A stretch of 64,000 nt of DNA from Bacillus sp. S/N-304-OC-R1 (GCF_019749375.1 NZ_JACWFE010000017.1:62001-126000), one strand, 5' to 3'. Positions 8,522-18,051 are shown, counted from the first letter of the stretch. Translations and numbers: made by a program. Notes: generated by a model not told the origin, from the letters alone.

Positions 8522-8740
8522 TCATGAAGAATCAGTTGCATAAATAACACTTCCATATATGTAAAAAATAATAAAGCGATTGCCTTCATGCAATCGCTCA
8601 AATCTATATAAACGGCTACTGCCGGGATTTATATATCTAATACCCGAGAAGCATTTGTCCAAAACTGGGCATTCACTAAAATGATTATAATTGGTTAAGT
8701 TTCGCATACTAAAAAAAACAATTAAAATCAGCCTAAACAT
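8522..8740 (-). CDS. Possible small hypothetical protein (72 residues)
   Basis: An open frame with an ATG preceded by a GGGAG-type site, a hydrophobic start (MFRLILIVFFSM) and a mixed aromatic C-terminus. I do not recognise it. A near-perfect hairpin AGCGATTGC/GCAATCGCT at about 8575-8600, followed leftward by TTTATTATTTTTT, looks like a terminator and lies inside the frame. Either the hairpin is a chance of coding sequence or the frame is not a gene and a short leftward RNA ends here. The convergent ywzA promoter region lies just beyond its stop. Confidence 0.3.
   Translation of the reverse strand: MFRLILIVFFSMRNLTNYNHFSECPVLDKCFSGIRYINPGSSRLYRFERLHEGNRFIIFYIYGSVIYATDSS
8570..8602 (-). terminator. 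Terminator-like hairpin inside the 8522-8740 open frame
   Basis: A 9-bp stem, AGCGATTGC/GCAATCGCT, with a 6-base loop and a T-rich tail in the leftward direction. There is no T-tail rightward. Confidence 0.45.
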
Positions 8741-8890
8741 TAATCAGCTCCCAAATTTGTAATAAAAAACAAGTATTTTGCTGATTTATAATAATTTTTT
8801 ATCTTTTTACGACTTAAAACTATCTAATTCGCCAATTTTCGTATAAAATGATTTCGTTTGGGTGATATTTTTTCAAATGGAGGTTAAAGA

Positions 8891-9508
8891 ATGGCTTTTA
8901 AAAAGAAAGATAAATTTAATACACTGTTAAGTAACATCGCCGTAAATGTGAAAGAGGGAGCAAATTATTTTGCCGATTATAAACTAAACAATGTAAGTGA
9001 TTTAAAACCATTTGCTGAAACAATGAAGGCGTATGAATCAAAGGGAGATACATATGTTCACGAAGTAATAAAAGAATTAAATAATGCTTTTATTACACCT
9101 ATTGAACGCGAAGATATTCTTCTTCTTGCTATGAGTATGGACGATGTAATTGATGGAATTGAACATTGTGCCGCTTTATTTGAAATGTACTCGATAACTC
9201 AGGCAGATGATTATATGCTGAAGTTTGTTGATGCTATAAAAAATTGCTCATACGAGATCGAAAAATCAATCGAGCTGCTAGCAAATAAAAAATTACTGCA
9301 AATGCGTGAGCATGCCATAAAAATTAAAGATTACGAATCACAATGCGATATCATACTTCGCCAATCAATTAAACATCTGTTCTCTGTGGAGAAGGATCCT
9401 ATCAGAATTATTCAGTATAAAGAGATTTATGAGAATATGGAAGAGATTGCAGATAGCTGCCAAGAAGTTGCCAATACTCTTGAAACCATCATCATGAAGA
9501 ATGCGTAA
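8891..9508 (+). CDS. ykaA: DUF47/PhoU-like protein YkaA, phosphate-transport partner
   Basis: An all-helical cytoplasmic protein of 205 residues of the DUF47 family, distantly related to PhoU. These proteins sit next to Pit phosphate permeases and are thought to modulate them. Helical acid-rich segments such as MSMDDVIDGIEHCAALFEM and NMEEIADSCQEVANTLE contain the paired acidic residues that in PhoU-like folds bind metal. The ATG follows AAATGGAGG. The pit gene starts 13 bases after its stop with its own AAGGAG, so they form an operon. Length matches B. subtilis YkaA. Confidence 0.9.
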   Translation: MAFKKKDKFNTLLSNIAVNVKEGANYFADYKLNNVSDLKPFAETMKAYESKGDTYVHEVIKELNNAFITPIEREDILLLAMSMDDVIDGIEHCAALFEMYSITQADDYMLKFVDAIKNCSYEIEKSIELLANKKLLQMREHAIKIKDYESQCDIILRQSIKHLFSVEKDPIRIIQYKEIYENMEEIADSCQEVANTLETIIMKNA

Positions 9509-9521
9509 GGAGCCATAACAT

Positions 9522-10520
9522 ATGGATGGAATATTTATTATTACAGTCTTGATTGTCATCGGAGCCTTGGCATTTGATTTTATTAATGGCTTCCATGATA
9601 CGGCTAATGCCATTGCTACAGCTGTATCAACGAAAGCTTTAAAGCCTAGACATGCTATTATCTTAGCTGCATTCATGAACTTTGCTGGAGCCATGACATT
9701 TACAGGTGTTGCAAAAACCATTACAAAAGATATCGTTGACCCATTTACACTGCAAAATGGATCTTTAGTTATCCTGGCCGCACTTATCTCAGCTATCTTT
9801 TGGAACTTACTTACATGGTATTATGGCATTCCTAGCAGTTCTTCTCATGCAATTATTGGGTCGATTGCAGGTGCCGCCATTGCAGCTGCAGGGTTTTCTG
9901 CAATTCATTATCAAGGATTTCTCAAAATTCTCGAAGCACTCATTTTCTCGCCAATCCTTGCATTTGTCATTGGATATATTGTATATAGTATTTTTAAAGT
10001 CGTTTTCAAGCATAATAACTTACCGAAAACAAATCGAAATTTCCGTTTATTCCAGATTTTCACAGCCGCTTTGCAATCCTATACTCATGGAACGAATGAT
10101 GCTCAAAAAGCAATGGGGATTATCACTATGGCATTAATTGCCAATAATTATGTTACAAGTACAGATATTCCATTTTGGGTACAATTCTCCTGTGCACTTG
10201 CAATGGGTCTAGGAACTTCTGTTGGGGGCTGGAAGATCATTAAAACCGTTGGCGGAAAAATAATGAAGATCCGTCCAGTAAACGGAGTAGCTGCTGATAT
10301 AACAGGAGCAATGATCATTTTTGGTGCTACCTTTATTCATTTGCCGGTAAGTACAACACATGTTATTTCTTCATCAATCTTAGGGGTTGGTTCAGCTCAT
10401 AGACTAAAAGGAGTTAAATGGGGCACCGCTCAAAGAATGTTAATTACATGGGTTATTACTTTACCTATTTCAGCAACAATTGCTGGGCTTATTTATTTAC
10501 TATTAAATGCAATATTCTAG
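9522..10520 (+). CDS. pit: Low-affinity inorganic phosphate transporter (PiT family)
   Basis: Proton- or cation-coupled phosphate permease of 332 residues with about ten membrane helices. Both copies of the PiT signature are present: near the N-terminus DFINGFHDTANAIATAVST (about 20-38) and after the midpoint SYTHGTNDAQKAMGII (about 190-205). PSSSSHAIIG and PVSTTHVISSSILG complete the internal duplication typical of the family. It is translated with ykaA upstream and ends in a strong terminator. Length equals that of the short bacillus Pit proteins. Confidence 0.95.
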   Translation: MDGIFIITVLIVIGALAFDFINGFHDTANAIATAVSTKALKPRHAIILAAFMNFAGAMTFTGVAKTITKDIVDPFTLQNGSLVILAALISAIFWNLLTWYYGIPSSSSHAIIGSIAGAAIAAAGFSAIHYQGFLKILEALIFSPILAFVIGYIVYSIFKVVFKHNNLPKTNRNFRLFQIFTAALQSYTHGTNDAQKAMGIITMALIANNYVTSTDIPFWVQFSCALAMGLGTSVGGWKIIKTVGGKIMKIRPVNGVAADITGAMIIFGATFIHLPVSTTHVISSSILGVGSAHRLKGVKWGTAQRMLITWVITLPISATIAGLIYLLLNAIF

Positions 10521-10532
10521 AACCCAAATGGC

Positions 10533-10585
10533 TGGTTTTAAGAAGTTCGGAATACTTCCATGCTTCTTAAAACCATATTTTTTTT
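10533..10585 (+). terminator. Terminator of ykaA-pit
   Basis: A 13-bp perfect stem, TGGTTTTAAGAAG/CTTCTTAAAACCA, is followed by TATTTTTTTT. It starts 13 bases after the pit stop. Confidence 0.85.
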
Positions 10586-10616
10586 ACAAAAAAATAGCAG
10601 GCTCATTCTGCCTGCA
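10586..10616 (-). terminator. Terminator of the leftward lipoprotein gene
   Basis: The stem GCAGGC/GCCTGC with a 7-base loop is followed leftward by TATTTTTTTG. It lies six bases after the stop at 10622. Confidence 0.75.
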
Positions 10617-10621
10617 ATAAA

Positions 10622-12304
10622 TTAAAAGCTTCCTGGAAGGGAGTCAATTCTCCATCCTTTATCTGTCTTCTTTAATACTACATGCACCATTACCGTAACC
10701 AAACTATCACCTAAAGGAATCTTTAGGTCAAATTCTTTCTCTGAACCGACATCCTTTGTTAAATAAATTGCTGATTTCTCATAACTTGCTATTGAACCGC
10801 CGTCAGCATTAGGCTGAGCAAGCTTACCATTATGTTCAACGATTCCTGCACTCTCCATATATTGATTTATTGCATCAATTGAATACGCACTTGATAAATA
10901 TTCAATTAATTTTTCTTTCGTATCCAAATCGCTGCCCATATAACGGTAATCCATATCATTGATTGGAAAGTTTTCAATTAAACCTTCTTCCATTTTTCCG
11001 CCGCTAGTCACATACCAGTATTTCCTTACTGCTAATTGAATCAGTTTAAGCAAGATTTGCTCTTCTTGGCTTTTTAATTTCGGGAAATATGCTCCAGGTC
11101 TAATAGTTGCTATAATTTGATTTGCTAATTCTAAATCTTTAGGATCTTTAATATTCTCCTTACGAATGCCGTAAGATAATTTTTCAGTCTCTAATAACGG
11201 AGTTAATCCGTAATCTTCTATGCTGCTAATCCATTCTTTTGGATATACTTCAATCGTGAATAATAAATCTGTTTGTCCCGTTTCCATGGCTTTGCTTACT
11301 CCAATGATATAATTACTCTTCACTCCTTCAACCCCATTTATCATGAGATTATTGGCAAATTTTCTCGGAATATCCATAGTAAAATCAGCTTCTTTATTAT
11401 AGAAAGGAACCGTCCCGTTGTTTTTAAGTCTATCTTCTATCTTCAGCTTCAAATCTTCAAACTCTGTTCTGGATGGAAAAGTTATTTTTAAATTCATTCC
11501 ATTTTCAATGGCCTGTAAAGCAAGCTCTGGATATCCCTCTTTTAGCCTTGCGTCTGCAAGATAATACCAATAATAAGGTGCACTGGGAACATGCTTCGCT
11601 CGTTCTTCATAATAATCAGAAACGTTAGCAAAATAAGCCGGATAATAGTCTAAATCAGAATGAAAAGCTGTTTGTTCCCACTTCAAAATATCTGTCTTAT
11701 AGACGTCTGCCATCTCCCTGTTCCAAATAGCAAGTCTAGCCTGTGAATCCTTTTTGTCTTCTGGTAACAGCACTTCCAGTTCATGATAATTAAGCTGAGC
11801 TAACTTCTCCAGTCCAGATTCGCCCCATGAAAAAATATCAAGAACATTTCCCGCTGAAGCACCAATTTTCCATCCTAATAATAATTCAGGCTTGCCATCA
11901 CCCGTTATATCTGCAGAGCTTGCCCAGCTTACTTCATATCCAGTCCCTTTAATTTCTGCAGCTTTGTTCCATTCTCCTTTATCATTCATTAATATAAAGG
12001 CGCCAATTTGCTCTTTATTCCCAATAGACTGGTATAGATATATCATTTCATTTGTACCGTCACCATTTAGATCGGCTTTTATAACAGCTTCACTTCCTGC
12101 GGGCTGACTGGCGGTCGTTAAGACAGCTCCTATTGGCAATAAATCTTTTGATTTTATTAGCAATGTTTTTTCTAATTCACTTGCAGCTTCTGCATATTGT
12201 GGTGCCTGTATTAACGTAACAGGTTCTTGTAGAAAATTACATCCTCCAATCATAAACACACTACAAAGAAGCAGAGTATAAAAACGCAAGCCGCCTTTTC
12301 CCAT
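10622..12304 (-). CDS. Lipoprotein with FG-GAP-like repeats and a C-terminal IseA-like domain
   Basis: Exported lipoprotein of 560 residues with lipobox IGGC (Cys22). An N-terminal part has two calcium-loop-like repeats, DLNGDGTNEMI and DITGDGKPELLLGW (about 75-165). A middle region is unassigned. The last 140 residues (about 420-560) contain YWYVTSGGK, DYRYMGSDLDTKEKL, GIVEHNGKLAQPNADGGS and VHVVLKKTDKGWRID. From memory these match IseA (YoeB), the inhibitor of D,L-endopeptidase autolysins. I infer a surface protein that restrains cell-wall hydrolases. It lies 118 bases downstream of a two-component pair on the same strand, which may control it. The ATG has GGAGTGG upstream. Confidence 0.8.
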   Translation of the reverse strand: MGKGGLRFYTLLLCSVFMIGGCNFLQEPVTLIQAPQYAEAASELEKTLLIKSKDLLPIGAVLTTASQPAGSEAVIKADLNGDGTNEMIYLYQSIGNKEQIGAFILMNDKGEWNKAAEIKGTGYEVSWASSADITGDGKPELLLGWKIGASAGNVLDIFSWGESGLEKLAQLNYHELEVLLPEDKKDSQARLAIWNREMADVYKTDILKWEQTAFHSDLDYYPAYFANVSDYYEERAKHVPSAPYYWYYLADARLKEGYPELALQAIENGMNLKITFPSRTEFEDLKLKIEDRLKNNGTVPFYNKEADFTMDIPRKFANNLMINGVEGVKSNYIIGVSKAMETGQTDLLFTIEVYPKEWISSIEDYGLTPLLETEKLSYGIRKENIKDPKDLELANQIIATIRPGAYFPKLKSQEEQILLKLIQLAVRKYWYVTSGGKMEEGLIENFPINDMDYRYMGSDLDTKEKLIEYLSSAYSIDAINQYMESAGIVEHNGKLAQPNADGGSIASYEKSAIYLTKDVGSEKEFDLKIPLGDSLVTVMVHVVLKKTDKGWRIDSLPGSF

Positions 12305-12422
12305 TATTCCACTCCTTTCCCTTCTGTTAAATCCTACATTACAATAGATAGCTCCGAAAATTGTTATTTACTGGTTACTAAATGATTAAAAATGATTACA
12401 AATCTAATAGAATAATATAGGT

Positions 12423-13805
12423 TTACTTCTTGCCATTATCCAAGGAAATGACCGCTGTTGTTCCTTTTCCTAATTCACTTTTTAGCTCAAGAGTTCCACC
12501 GTGGGCTTGAATTATTTCATTGCAAATGGCTAGTCCAAGACCTGTTCCTGACTCACGTAGCTTTCCTTTATAAAACTTTTTCGTTATTTCTGGCAGGTCT
12601 TCTGGGGAAATACCTTTTCCTGTATCAGCAATTTCAATCATCGTAAAAGCTTCTTTTGTATAAATCTTAACTGTGATCTTGCCATACTGGGGCGTAAATT
12701 TAAGAGCATTATCCAAAATATTGATTAAAACTTGCTTCATTCGGTTTCGATCCAGCTTAACGATTAATGAATCAGGCATAGACATTGTTTCCAAGCTAAC
12801 CTTCTGCCTATTAGCACGAGGGATAATCTGTCCAGTTACTTCAGTTACCAACTTCGACAAATCTTCTTCAGCAAAGACATATTCCACCTTACCAGTTGAT
12901 AAACTGGACAAATCAAGCAAATCCCCTAGCATCATATTGAGCCGGTCACTTTCATTTGAAATAATCTCAAGACCTTCTTTAAACATTTGATCTTCTGATA
13001 GGGAATGCAAAGTAACTGCCCACCCTTTCACTGATGTTAACGGTGTTCTCAATTCATGAGAAACAGATGCAATAAACTCATTTTTCAACTGTTCATGCTT
13101 TTCTACCTCTCGGGCCATGAAGTTTAACGTATCAGCTAGCTTGCCAATTTCGTCATCTTTTTTCTTCGGAATCCTAGTTGAAAAAAATCCAGCTGCCATT
13201 TGCTCTGCAGCGAACGTAATTTCACTTATCGGCTTTGTAATCGAAACAGCAAGGAAAAAGCTAAAAATAGCAACAAGCACGATGACAATGAATCCGATTC
13301 CAGCTAATATCAAAGAGTTGTGTATAAATACTGAATATAAATTGTCAATTGAAGAAATTAAGCGAATGGCACCAATAGGCTCATCATGAACGAATAAAGG
13401 CTCTGTGACAGCAAGCAGTTTTTCTTTTCCATTACTTCCTGTCCAATATCCGGTTGTTCCTCCCAAAGCTGCCTTTACATCCTCAAGAGCCGTCAAAATG
13501 AGCGGCCCTTGTTCGTGTGTGTTCGCCAAAACACTTCCATCCATATCAATAATTTGCACCTGTGCCCCTACATTAAAGTGATACTGCCTTAGTAGCCCTT
13601 CAGCTTGATCTGATAGCATGCCCGTCTCGAAATACTGCTCGTAAAAAGAAGAAAACATCTTTCCTTGATCCCGAAGAACTTGTTTTACTCCCCCCATATA
13701 ATAGGTGTAAAGAGCTGAAAGAATGATCGTTTCATATAGAACAACTGTAAATATGATTAACAATAAATAACTCCATACGAGGCGCTTTTTTATTCCTTTT
13801 TTCAT
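12423..13805 (-). CDS. HAMP-domain sensor histidine kinase
   Basis: Membrane kinase of 460 residues: membrane helices at about 10-32 and 165-187 flank a PAS/Cache-like extracellular domain, then a HAMP domain, an H-box (FIASVSHELRTPLTSVKG, His near 249), an N-box (NILDNALKFTPQ) and G-boxes (DTGKGISPEDLP, GTGLGLAI). All catalytic motifs are intact. The start overlaps the regulator stop by four bases, so the two genes are translationally coupled. The 3' neighbour is the IseA-domain lipoprotein, so an envelope-stress role is plausible but inferred. It resembles general cell-envelope kinases of the YycG/PhoR group; the specific orthologue is not identified. Confidence 0.9.
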   Translation of the reverse strand: MKKGIKKRLVWSYLLLIIFTVVLYETIILSALYTYYMGGVKQVLRDQGKMFSSFYEQYFETGMLSDQAEGLLRQYHFNVGAQVQIIDMDGSVLANTHEQGPLILTALEDVKAALGGTTGYWTGSNGKEKLLAVTEPLFVHDEPIGAIRLISSIDNLYSVFIHNSLILAGIGFIVIVLVAIFSFFLAVSITKPISEITFAAEQMAAGFFSTRIPKKKDDEIGKLADTLNFMAREVEKHEQLKNEFIASVSHELRTPLTSVKGWAVTLHSLSEDQMFKEGLEIISNESDRLNMMLGDLLDLSSLSTGKVEYVFAEEDLSKLVTEVTGQIIPRANRQKVSLETMSMPDSLIVKLDRNRMKQVLINILDNALKFTPQYGKITVKIYTKEAFTMIEIADTGKGISPEDLPEITKKFYKGKLRESGTGLGLAICNEIIQAHGGTLELKSELGKGTTAVISLDNGKK

Positions 13806-14515
13806 CCAAGTTTCTCGCCTTCCTCAAAGCAGTACCCAAATCCCCATATCGTTTTTAAATATAATGGATTTGATGGGTCATCTTCTATCTTTTCTCTTAA
13901 TCTTCTAATATGAACATCCACGGTTTTAGGATCTCCAAAGTAGTTTAAACCCCATACTTCATCAAGAAATTCATCCCTGGTAATAGGAATATTTATTTTT
14001 TCAAAGAAGAATTTCATAATTTGAAATTCACGAGGTGTTAATTTTAACAGCTTCCCAGATTTGTATACTCTTTGAGTTATTAAATCTAAAGAGTAAGGAC
14101 CTACTTCTAATTTTGTCTCTTTATCTTGCTTAGATAAAAAGGTTGTGCGTCTTAATACAGTTCTAATTCTAGCTACTAGCTCCAGCGGATTGAATGGCTT
14201 AACAATATAATCATCTGCACCTAATTCAAGACCCATTATTTTATCCATATCCTGTCCTCGAGCTGAAACGATAATAATCGGCAGCTGAGGATTCTTTTCT
14301 CTAATTGTTGTACAAATCTCAAATCCATCCATATCCGGCAGCATTAGATCAATTATCACGAGTAAAGGATTATGCTCCTCGACAAGCTTAATAGCAAGTT
14401 TTCCTTCGCCTGCCTCTATTACGTCGAAATTAGATCTCTGCAAATTAAATGCAATTAATTTACGTATAGACAGCTCATCTTCAACAATTAATATTTTTCC
14501 GTTTGTTGTCATCAT
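13802..14515 (-). CDS. OmpR-family response regulator
   Basis: A DNA-binding regulator of 237 residues. The receiver domain has the acidic pocket at about 12-13, phospho-acceptor Asp56 in IIDLMLPDMDG and Lys in IVKPFNPLEL. The winged helix includes LTPREFQIMKFF and TVDVHIRRLREKIE, ending KTIWGFGYCFE. It is the first gene of the pair with the HAMP kinase. Two ATGs in tandem could start it; a weak GGGTGA site lies just before them. Its best guess of targets is the IseA-type lipoprotein gene downstream and unlinked envelope genes. Confidence 0.92.
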   Translation of the reverse strand: MMTTNGKILIVEDELSIRKLIAFNLQRSNFDVIEAGEGKLAIKLVEEHNPLLVIIDLMLPDMDGFEICTTIREKNPQLPIIIVSARGQDMDKIMGLELGADDYIVKPFNPLELVARIRTVLRRTTFLSKQDKETKLEVGPYSLDLITQRVYKSGKLLKLTPREFQIMKFFFEKINIPITRDEFLDEVWGLNYFGDPKTVDVHIRRLREKIEDDPSNPLYLKTIWGFGYCFEEGEKLG

Positions 14516-14706
14516 TTTTCACCCTGTAATTTATTAAATTTTTGACATCTTATATTAGACGTAAGAAACACCAATAATGTAACAACTTCCCATTAATATT
14601 TTTATGTAATTAAAATTCCCTCTTGACCTCCCTTTTTCCCCTTTTATTTACATGTACTTCCTGTAGAATAGAAAATGAAAGATATACATGAGGGAGGATA
14701 TTCATA

Positions 14707-16605
14707 ATGCCTGACTGGTCCTATCACCCGTTATTTAAGCATTGGATTACTGCGCTGCCAGGTATTGCAGGCAGAGAGTTTATTCATCGGGGAATGAATA
14801 TCATTTCAGCGTTGCCTGGTGGAAAACAAATGATTGAATTTTTAGGCCATATGAAGCCTTCCCCGGCAATTAGCAAGCAGCTATTTAACTGTACCTTTGC
14901 CAGCCCGGTCGGTTTAAGTGGAAAAATTGATCCATTACTATCTGGAACAAAGGCTTTTTCTTATCTGGGCTTTGGGTTTATTGAAGTCGGCCCTGTCACA
15001 CTCAAGCCTTCTAATTCAAAAGAAGCAGCCCGATTTAATCGTAAAAAAGGGTTGATTCACTATCCAAAAATGCCAGAATCAATAGGTCTTAAGGAAACAA
15101 TAATAAGAATAAAAAAACAGCAGCCGACTATCCCATTATTATTTCGGTTGAGGATTCATAAAGATGAAGGATCAGAAGAATTAAAGAAGCTAACAAATCT
15201 GCTGAGCCCCTTTGCCGAAGCATTTATTATAGAGTTAAATAACCTAGACAACTGTATAGATCTCCTTAATTTAGTAGCAGAAGAAAGCAGTAGACCAGTT
15301 ATTCTGGCTGTTAGTCATCATAAAATTTTGGATCACCTTCCCTCCATTCAATCACTAATTAGCTCACAATCACTAAAAGGATTATTAGTTGAACTGGCCC
15401 AGGAAGCTTCGTTTGAAAGTAAGCAAACAGATGAATTAACTGCTTCAGTAAAGATACTCTATGAAAACGGGCTGACAGGAATTCCAATAATTATCTCTGG
15501 CGGAGTATATGAACCTGAAGATGCTGTTGTTCTTCAGCAATTAGGAGCCGATTTAATTATGTTAGAGGATGGCTATGTTTCTTCTGGTCCTGGTCTCCCA
15601 AAACGGATAAATGAGGCACTACTGGATTCTATTACCCCAACATATGGGAAAGATGAAATTCTTGGCTGGAAATGGTATTGGCTATTTGGGATGATCATTT
15701 TCTGCGGAGGTCTTCTTGCTCTTTTTTTCAGTATGACAAGAGTAATTCTGCAGTACGATGAAACATTTTTAAAAATGACAAGAGATGAATTATTTGCTAT
15801 AAATCCAAGTATAATTAAATTTATGGCACATGATCGAATGACCCTTGCAGGCACTATGATTTCCGGGTCAATTCTTTATATGCAGCTAGCCAAAAATGGT
15901 GTACGATTTGGTTTGCATTGGACAAGGAAGGCCATTAATATTGCGGCAATTTCTGGATTTTTGGGGATTCTCCTATTTATCGGTTATGGATATTTTGATT
16001 GGCTTCATGGGTTGTTTTGGCTAATTCTTCTTCCCTTTTTTATTGTGGGGTTTATCAAAACAAATAGAGTCTTCGATTCACCAATCTCGAAAAATCGCAG
16101 AAATACGTCTGAATGGAAACGTGCTCTGTGGGGACAACTTTGCTTTGTCATTCTTGGTTTTTCATTTGTTATTGGAGGAATTGTGATCTCAATAATTGGT
16201 ACAACAAGTATTTTTGTACCGACTGATATTGACTATATATGTATCCCTCCTGAAATACTAAGTGAAATCAATAACCGTCTTATTCCGGTAATTGCCCATG
16301 ATCGAGCAGGCTTTGGCAGTGCTTTATTTAGTGTAGGATTACTAGTTCTAATGACCGCCTTGTGGGGATATAATGAAGGTGCTAAATGGATATGGAATAC
16401 ATTATTATTTGGAGGCATTCCAGCATTTTGTGCCGGAATATTAACACACTTTTTTATTGGTTATACAACTTTTATCCACCTTCTGCCTGCTTACTTTGCC
16501 TTAGTTATTTATATTTTGGGACTAATTCTATCGAAAGATTTTTTACAAGCTAATGAAAAAAGAGACACTATTTACATGCCTGAAAGAATAAAAAAATCTT
16601 ATTAA
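14707..16605 (+). CDS. Dihydroorotate-dehydrogenase-like barrel fused to a duplicated membrane domain
   Basis: A 632-residue fusion. Residues about 1-305 resemble class 2 DHODH: FASPVGLSGKID, YLGFGFIEVGPVT, then IPIIISGGVYEPEDA and LGADLIMLEDG as the FMN-phosphate region. The orotate-binding asparagine-rich motifs and the usual GFDKNG lysine are not seen, so it may bind a flavin but not make orotate. Residues about 320-615 form some eight membrane helices in two related halves, each opening with an AHDR motif (FMAHDRMTLAG and VIAHDRAGFGS). The ATG follows GGGAGG. It is monocistronic, with a strong terminator. Function is unknown. Confidence 0.8.
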   Translation: MPDWSYHPLFKHWITALPGIAGREFIHRGMNIISALPGGKQMIEFLGHMKPSPAISKQLFNCTFASPVGLSGKIDPLLSGTKAFSYLGFGFIEVGPVTLKPSNSKEAARFNRKKGLIHYPKMPESIGLKETIIRIKKQQPTIPLLFRLRIHKDEGSEELKKLTNLLSPFAEAFIIELNNLDNCIDLLNLVAEESSRPVILAVSHHKILDHLPSIQSLISSQSLKGLLVELAQEASFESKQTDELTASVKILYENGLTGIPIIISGGVYEPEDAVVLQQLGADLIMLEDGYVSSGPGLPKRINEALLDSITPTYGKDEILGWKWYWLFGMIIFCGGLLALFFSMTRVILQYDETFLKMTRDELFAINPSIIKFMAHDRMTLAGTMISGSILYMQLAKNGVRFGLHWTRKAINIAAISGFLGILLFIGYGYFDWLHGLFWLILLPFFIVGFIKTNRVFDSPISKNRRNTSEWKRALWGQLCFVILGFSFVIGGIVISIIGTTSIFVPTDIDYICIPPEILSEINNRLIPVIAHDRAGFGSALFSVGLLVLMTALWGYNEGAKWIWNTLLFGGIPAFCAGILTHFFIGYTTFIHLLPAYFALVIYILGLILSKDFLQANEKRDTIYMPERIKKSY

Positions 16606-16613
16606 ACAATATA

Positions 16614-16652
16614 AAAATCGGCAGATGCCCTTCGAAGGCATTTGCCGATTTT
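16614..16652. terminator. Bidirectional terminator
   Basis: A 16-bp stem with one mismatch, AAAATCGGCAGATGCC/GGCATTTGCCGATTTT, with flanking A and T runs. It sits between the convergent DHODH-like gene and tcyP. Confidence 0.85.
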
Positions 16653-16662
16653 TTTTATATTA

Positions 16663-18051
16663 TTATACTTCAGCTTCAACTTTCTCGTTCATATTGCTAT
16701 ATAGATTTGAGTCAATTTCACCCGTAATGCGGCTAGTTAAAATTCCAGAAGTCATAGACCCGCTTACATTAAGAGCGGTACGTCCCATGTCAATTAGTGG
16801 CTCAATAGAAATTAATAGACCAGCCAAAGCAACAGGAAGATTTAGCGCTGATAATACTAAGATTGCAGCAAAGGTTGCACCGCCACCAACACCGGCAACA
16901 CCGAAGGAGCTAATTGCTACAACAGCAATAACAGTCGCAATAAAGGATGGAGTTAAAGGATCAATACCTACTGTTGGTGCTATCATCACTGCAAGCATTG
17001 CCGGATAAATACCAGCACATCCATTTTGCCCAATAGAAAGGCCGAATGAGCCAGAGAAGTTGGCAATTCCATCCGGAACACCAAGAGACTTTTGCGTTTT
17101 GATATTTAATGGCAGAGCCCCCGCACTTGTACGAGAAGTAAAGGCAAATGTTAAAACAGGAAATGCCTTTTTCACATATGTTACTGGATTTAGTCCAGCA
17201 ATCGTCAGCAATAATAAATGGATGATAAACATAATGATCAAGGCAGTATATGATGCAAGAACAAATTTACCGAGCTTAAGAATAGCATCAATATCACTCA
17301 ATGCAACAGTCTTCGTCATAATCGCTAGAACACCATATGGAGTTAAACGTAAAATAATCGTTACAACACGCATAATGACTGTATATAAAGCATCAACAAT
17401 CTTCGAGAAAAGCTCCGCTTGCTCAGGCGCCTTCTTTCTAACACCTAAAAACGCAAATCCAATAAATGCCGCAAAAATCACGACAGAAATGGTTGATGTT
17501 GGGCGAGCCCCCGTTAAATCTAAAAATGGGTTGGCAGGCAGTAATTCAATAATCTGCTGTGGGAAATTCTTTCCTCCCATTTCTAGATTTTTCTGTTCAA
17601 GCATCTGACCACGAGCTACTTCAGCATCCCCTTGGTTTATCTGGATAGATTCTAAATGGAATCCAACTGTAGTCGCAATACCGACTGCTGCTGCAATAGC
17701 CGTTGTTCCAAGCAGTAAACCAAGAATAAGTGTACTAATTTTGCCAATATTATTGCTTAATTTCAATTTTGTAAATGCAGTCAAAATCGAAATAAATACA
17801 AGAGGCATAACGATCATTTGTAGAAATTTCACATAGCCTCCGCCAACAATATTGAACCAATCTGAAGACTTCGTTACTACCTCAGATGTTGGACCATAAA
17901 TGAACTGTAGTGCAAAACCGAAAACAATTCCTAGTCCTAGAGCAGTAAATACACGTTTAGAAAATGATACATGCTTTTTCTGCATGAAGAACAGGCCAAT
18001 AATAATTAATAACATAATTGCAATATTCACAATAACAAGCCCTGTTGTCAC
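16663..18051 (-). CDS. tcyP: L-cystine transporter TcyP (DAACS family symporter)
   Basis: Sodium- or proton-coupled symporter that imports cystine for sulfur supply. The 462 residues contain eight or more membrane helices and two re-entrant hairpins. The family motif region is FAFTSRTSAGALPLNIKTQ and later GVAGVGGGATFAAILVLSAL. The extracellular insert QINQGDAEVARGQML is typical of TcyP/YhcL proteins. Length equals B. subtilis TcyP (463). The start is GTG behind a perfect AAGGAGG. In B. subtilis the gene is under CymR; I see no convincing CymR box or S-box leader here. Confidence 0.93.
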   Translation of the reverse strand: MTTGLVIVNIAIMLLIIIGLFFMQKKHVSFSKRVFTALGLGIVFGFALQFIYGPTSEVVTKSSDWFNIVGGGYVKFLQMIVMPLVFISILTAFTKLKLSNNIGKISTLILGLLLGTTAIAAAVGIATTVGFHLESIQINQGDAEVARGQMLEQKNLEMGGKNFPQQIIELLPANPFLDLTGARPTSTISVVIFAAFIGFAFLGVRKKAPEQAELFSKIVDALYTVIMRVVTIILRLTPYGVLAIMTKTVALSDIDAILKLGKFVLASYTALIIMFIIHLLLLTIAGLNPVTYVKKAFPVLTFAFTSRTSAGALPLNIKTQKSLGVPDGIANFSGSFGLSIGQNGCAGIYPAMLAVMIAPTVGIDPLTPSFIATVIAVVAISSFGVAGVGGGATFAAILVLSALNLPVALAGLLISIEPLIDMGRTALNVSGSMTSGILTSRITGEIDSNLYSNMNEKVEAEV

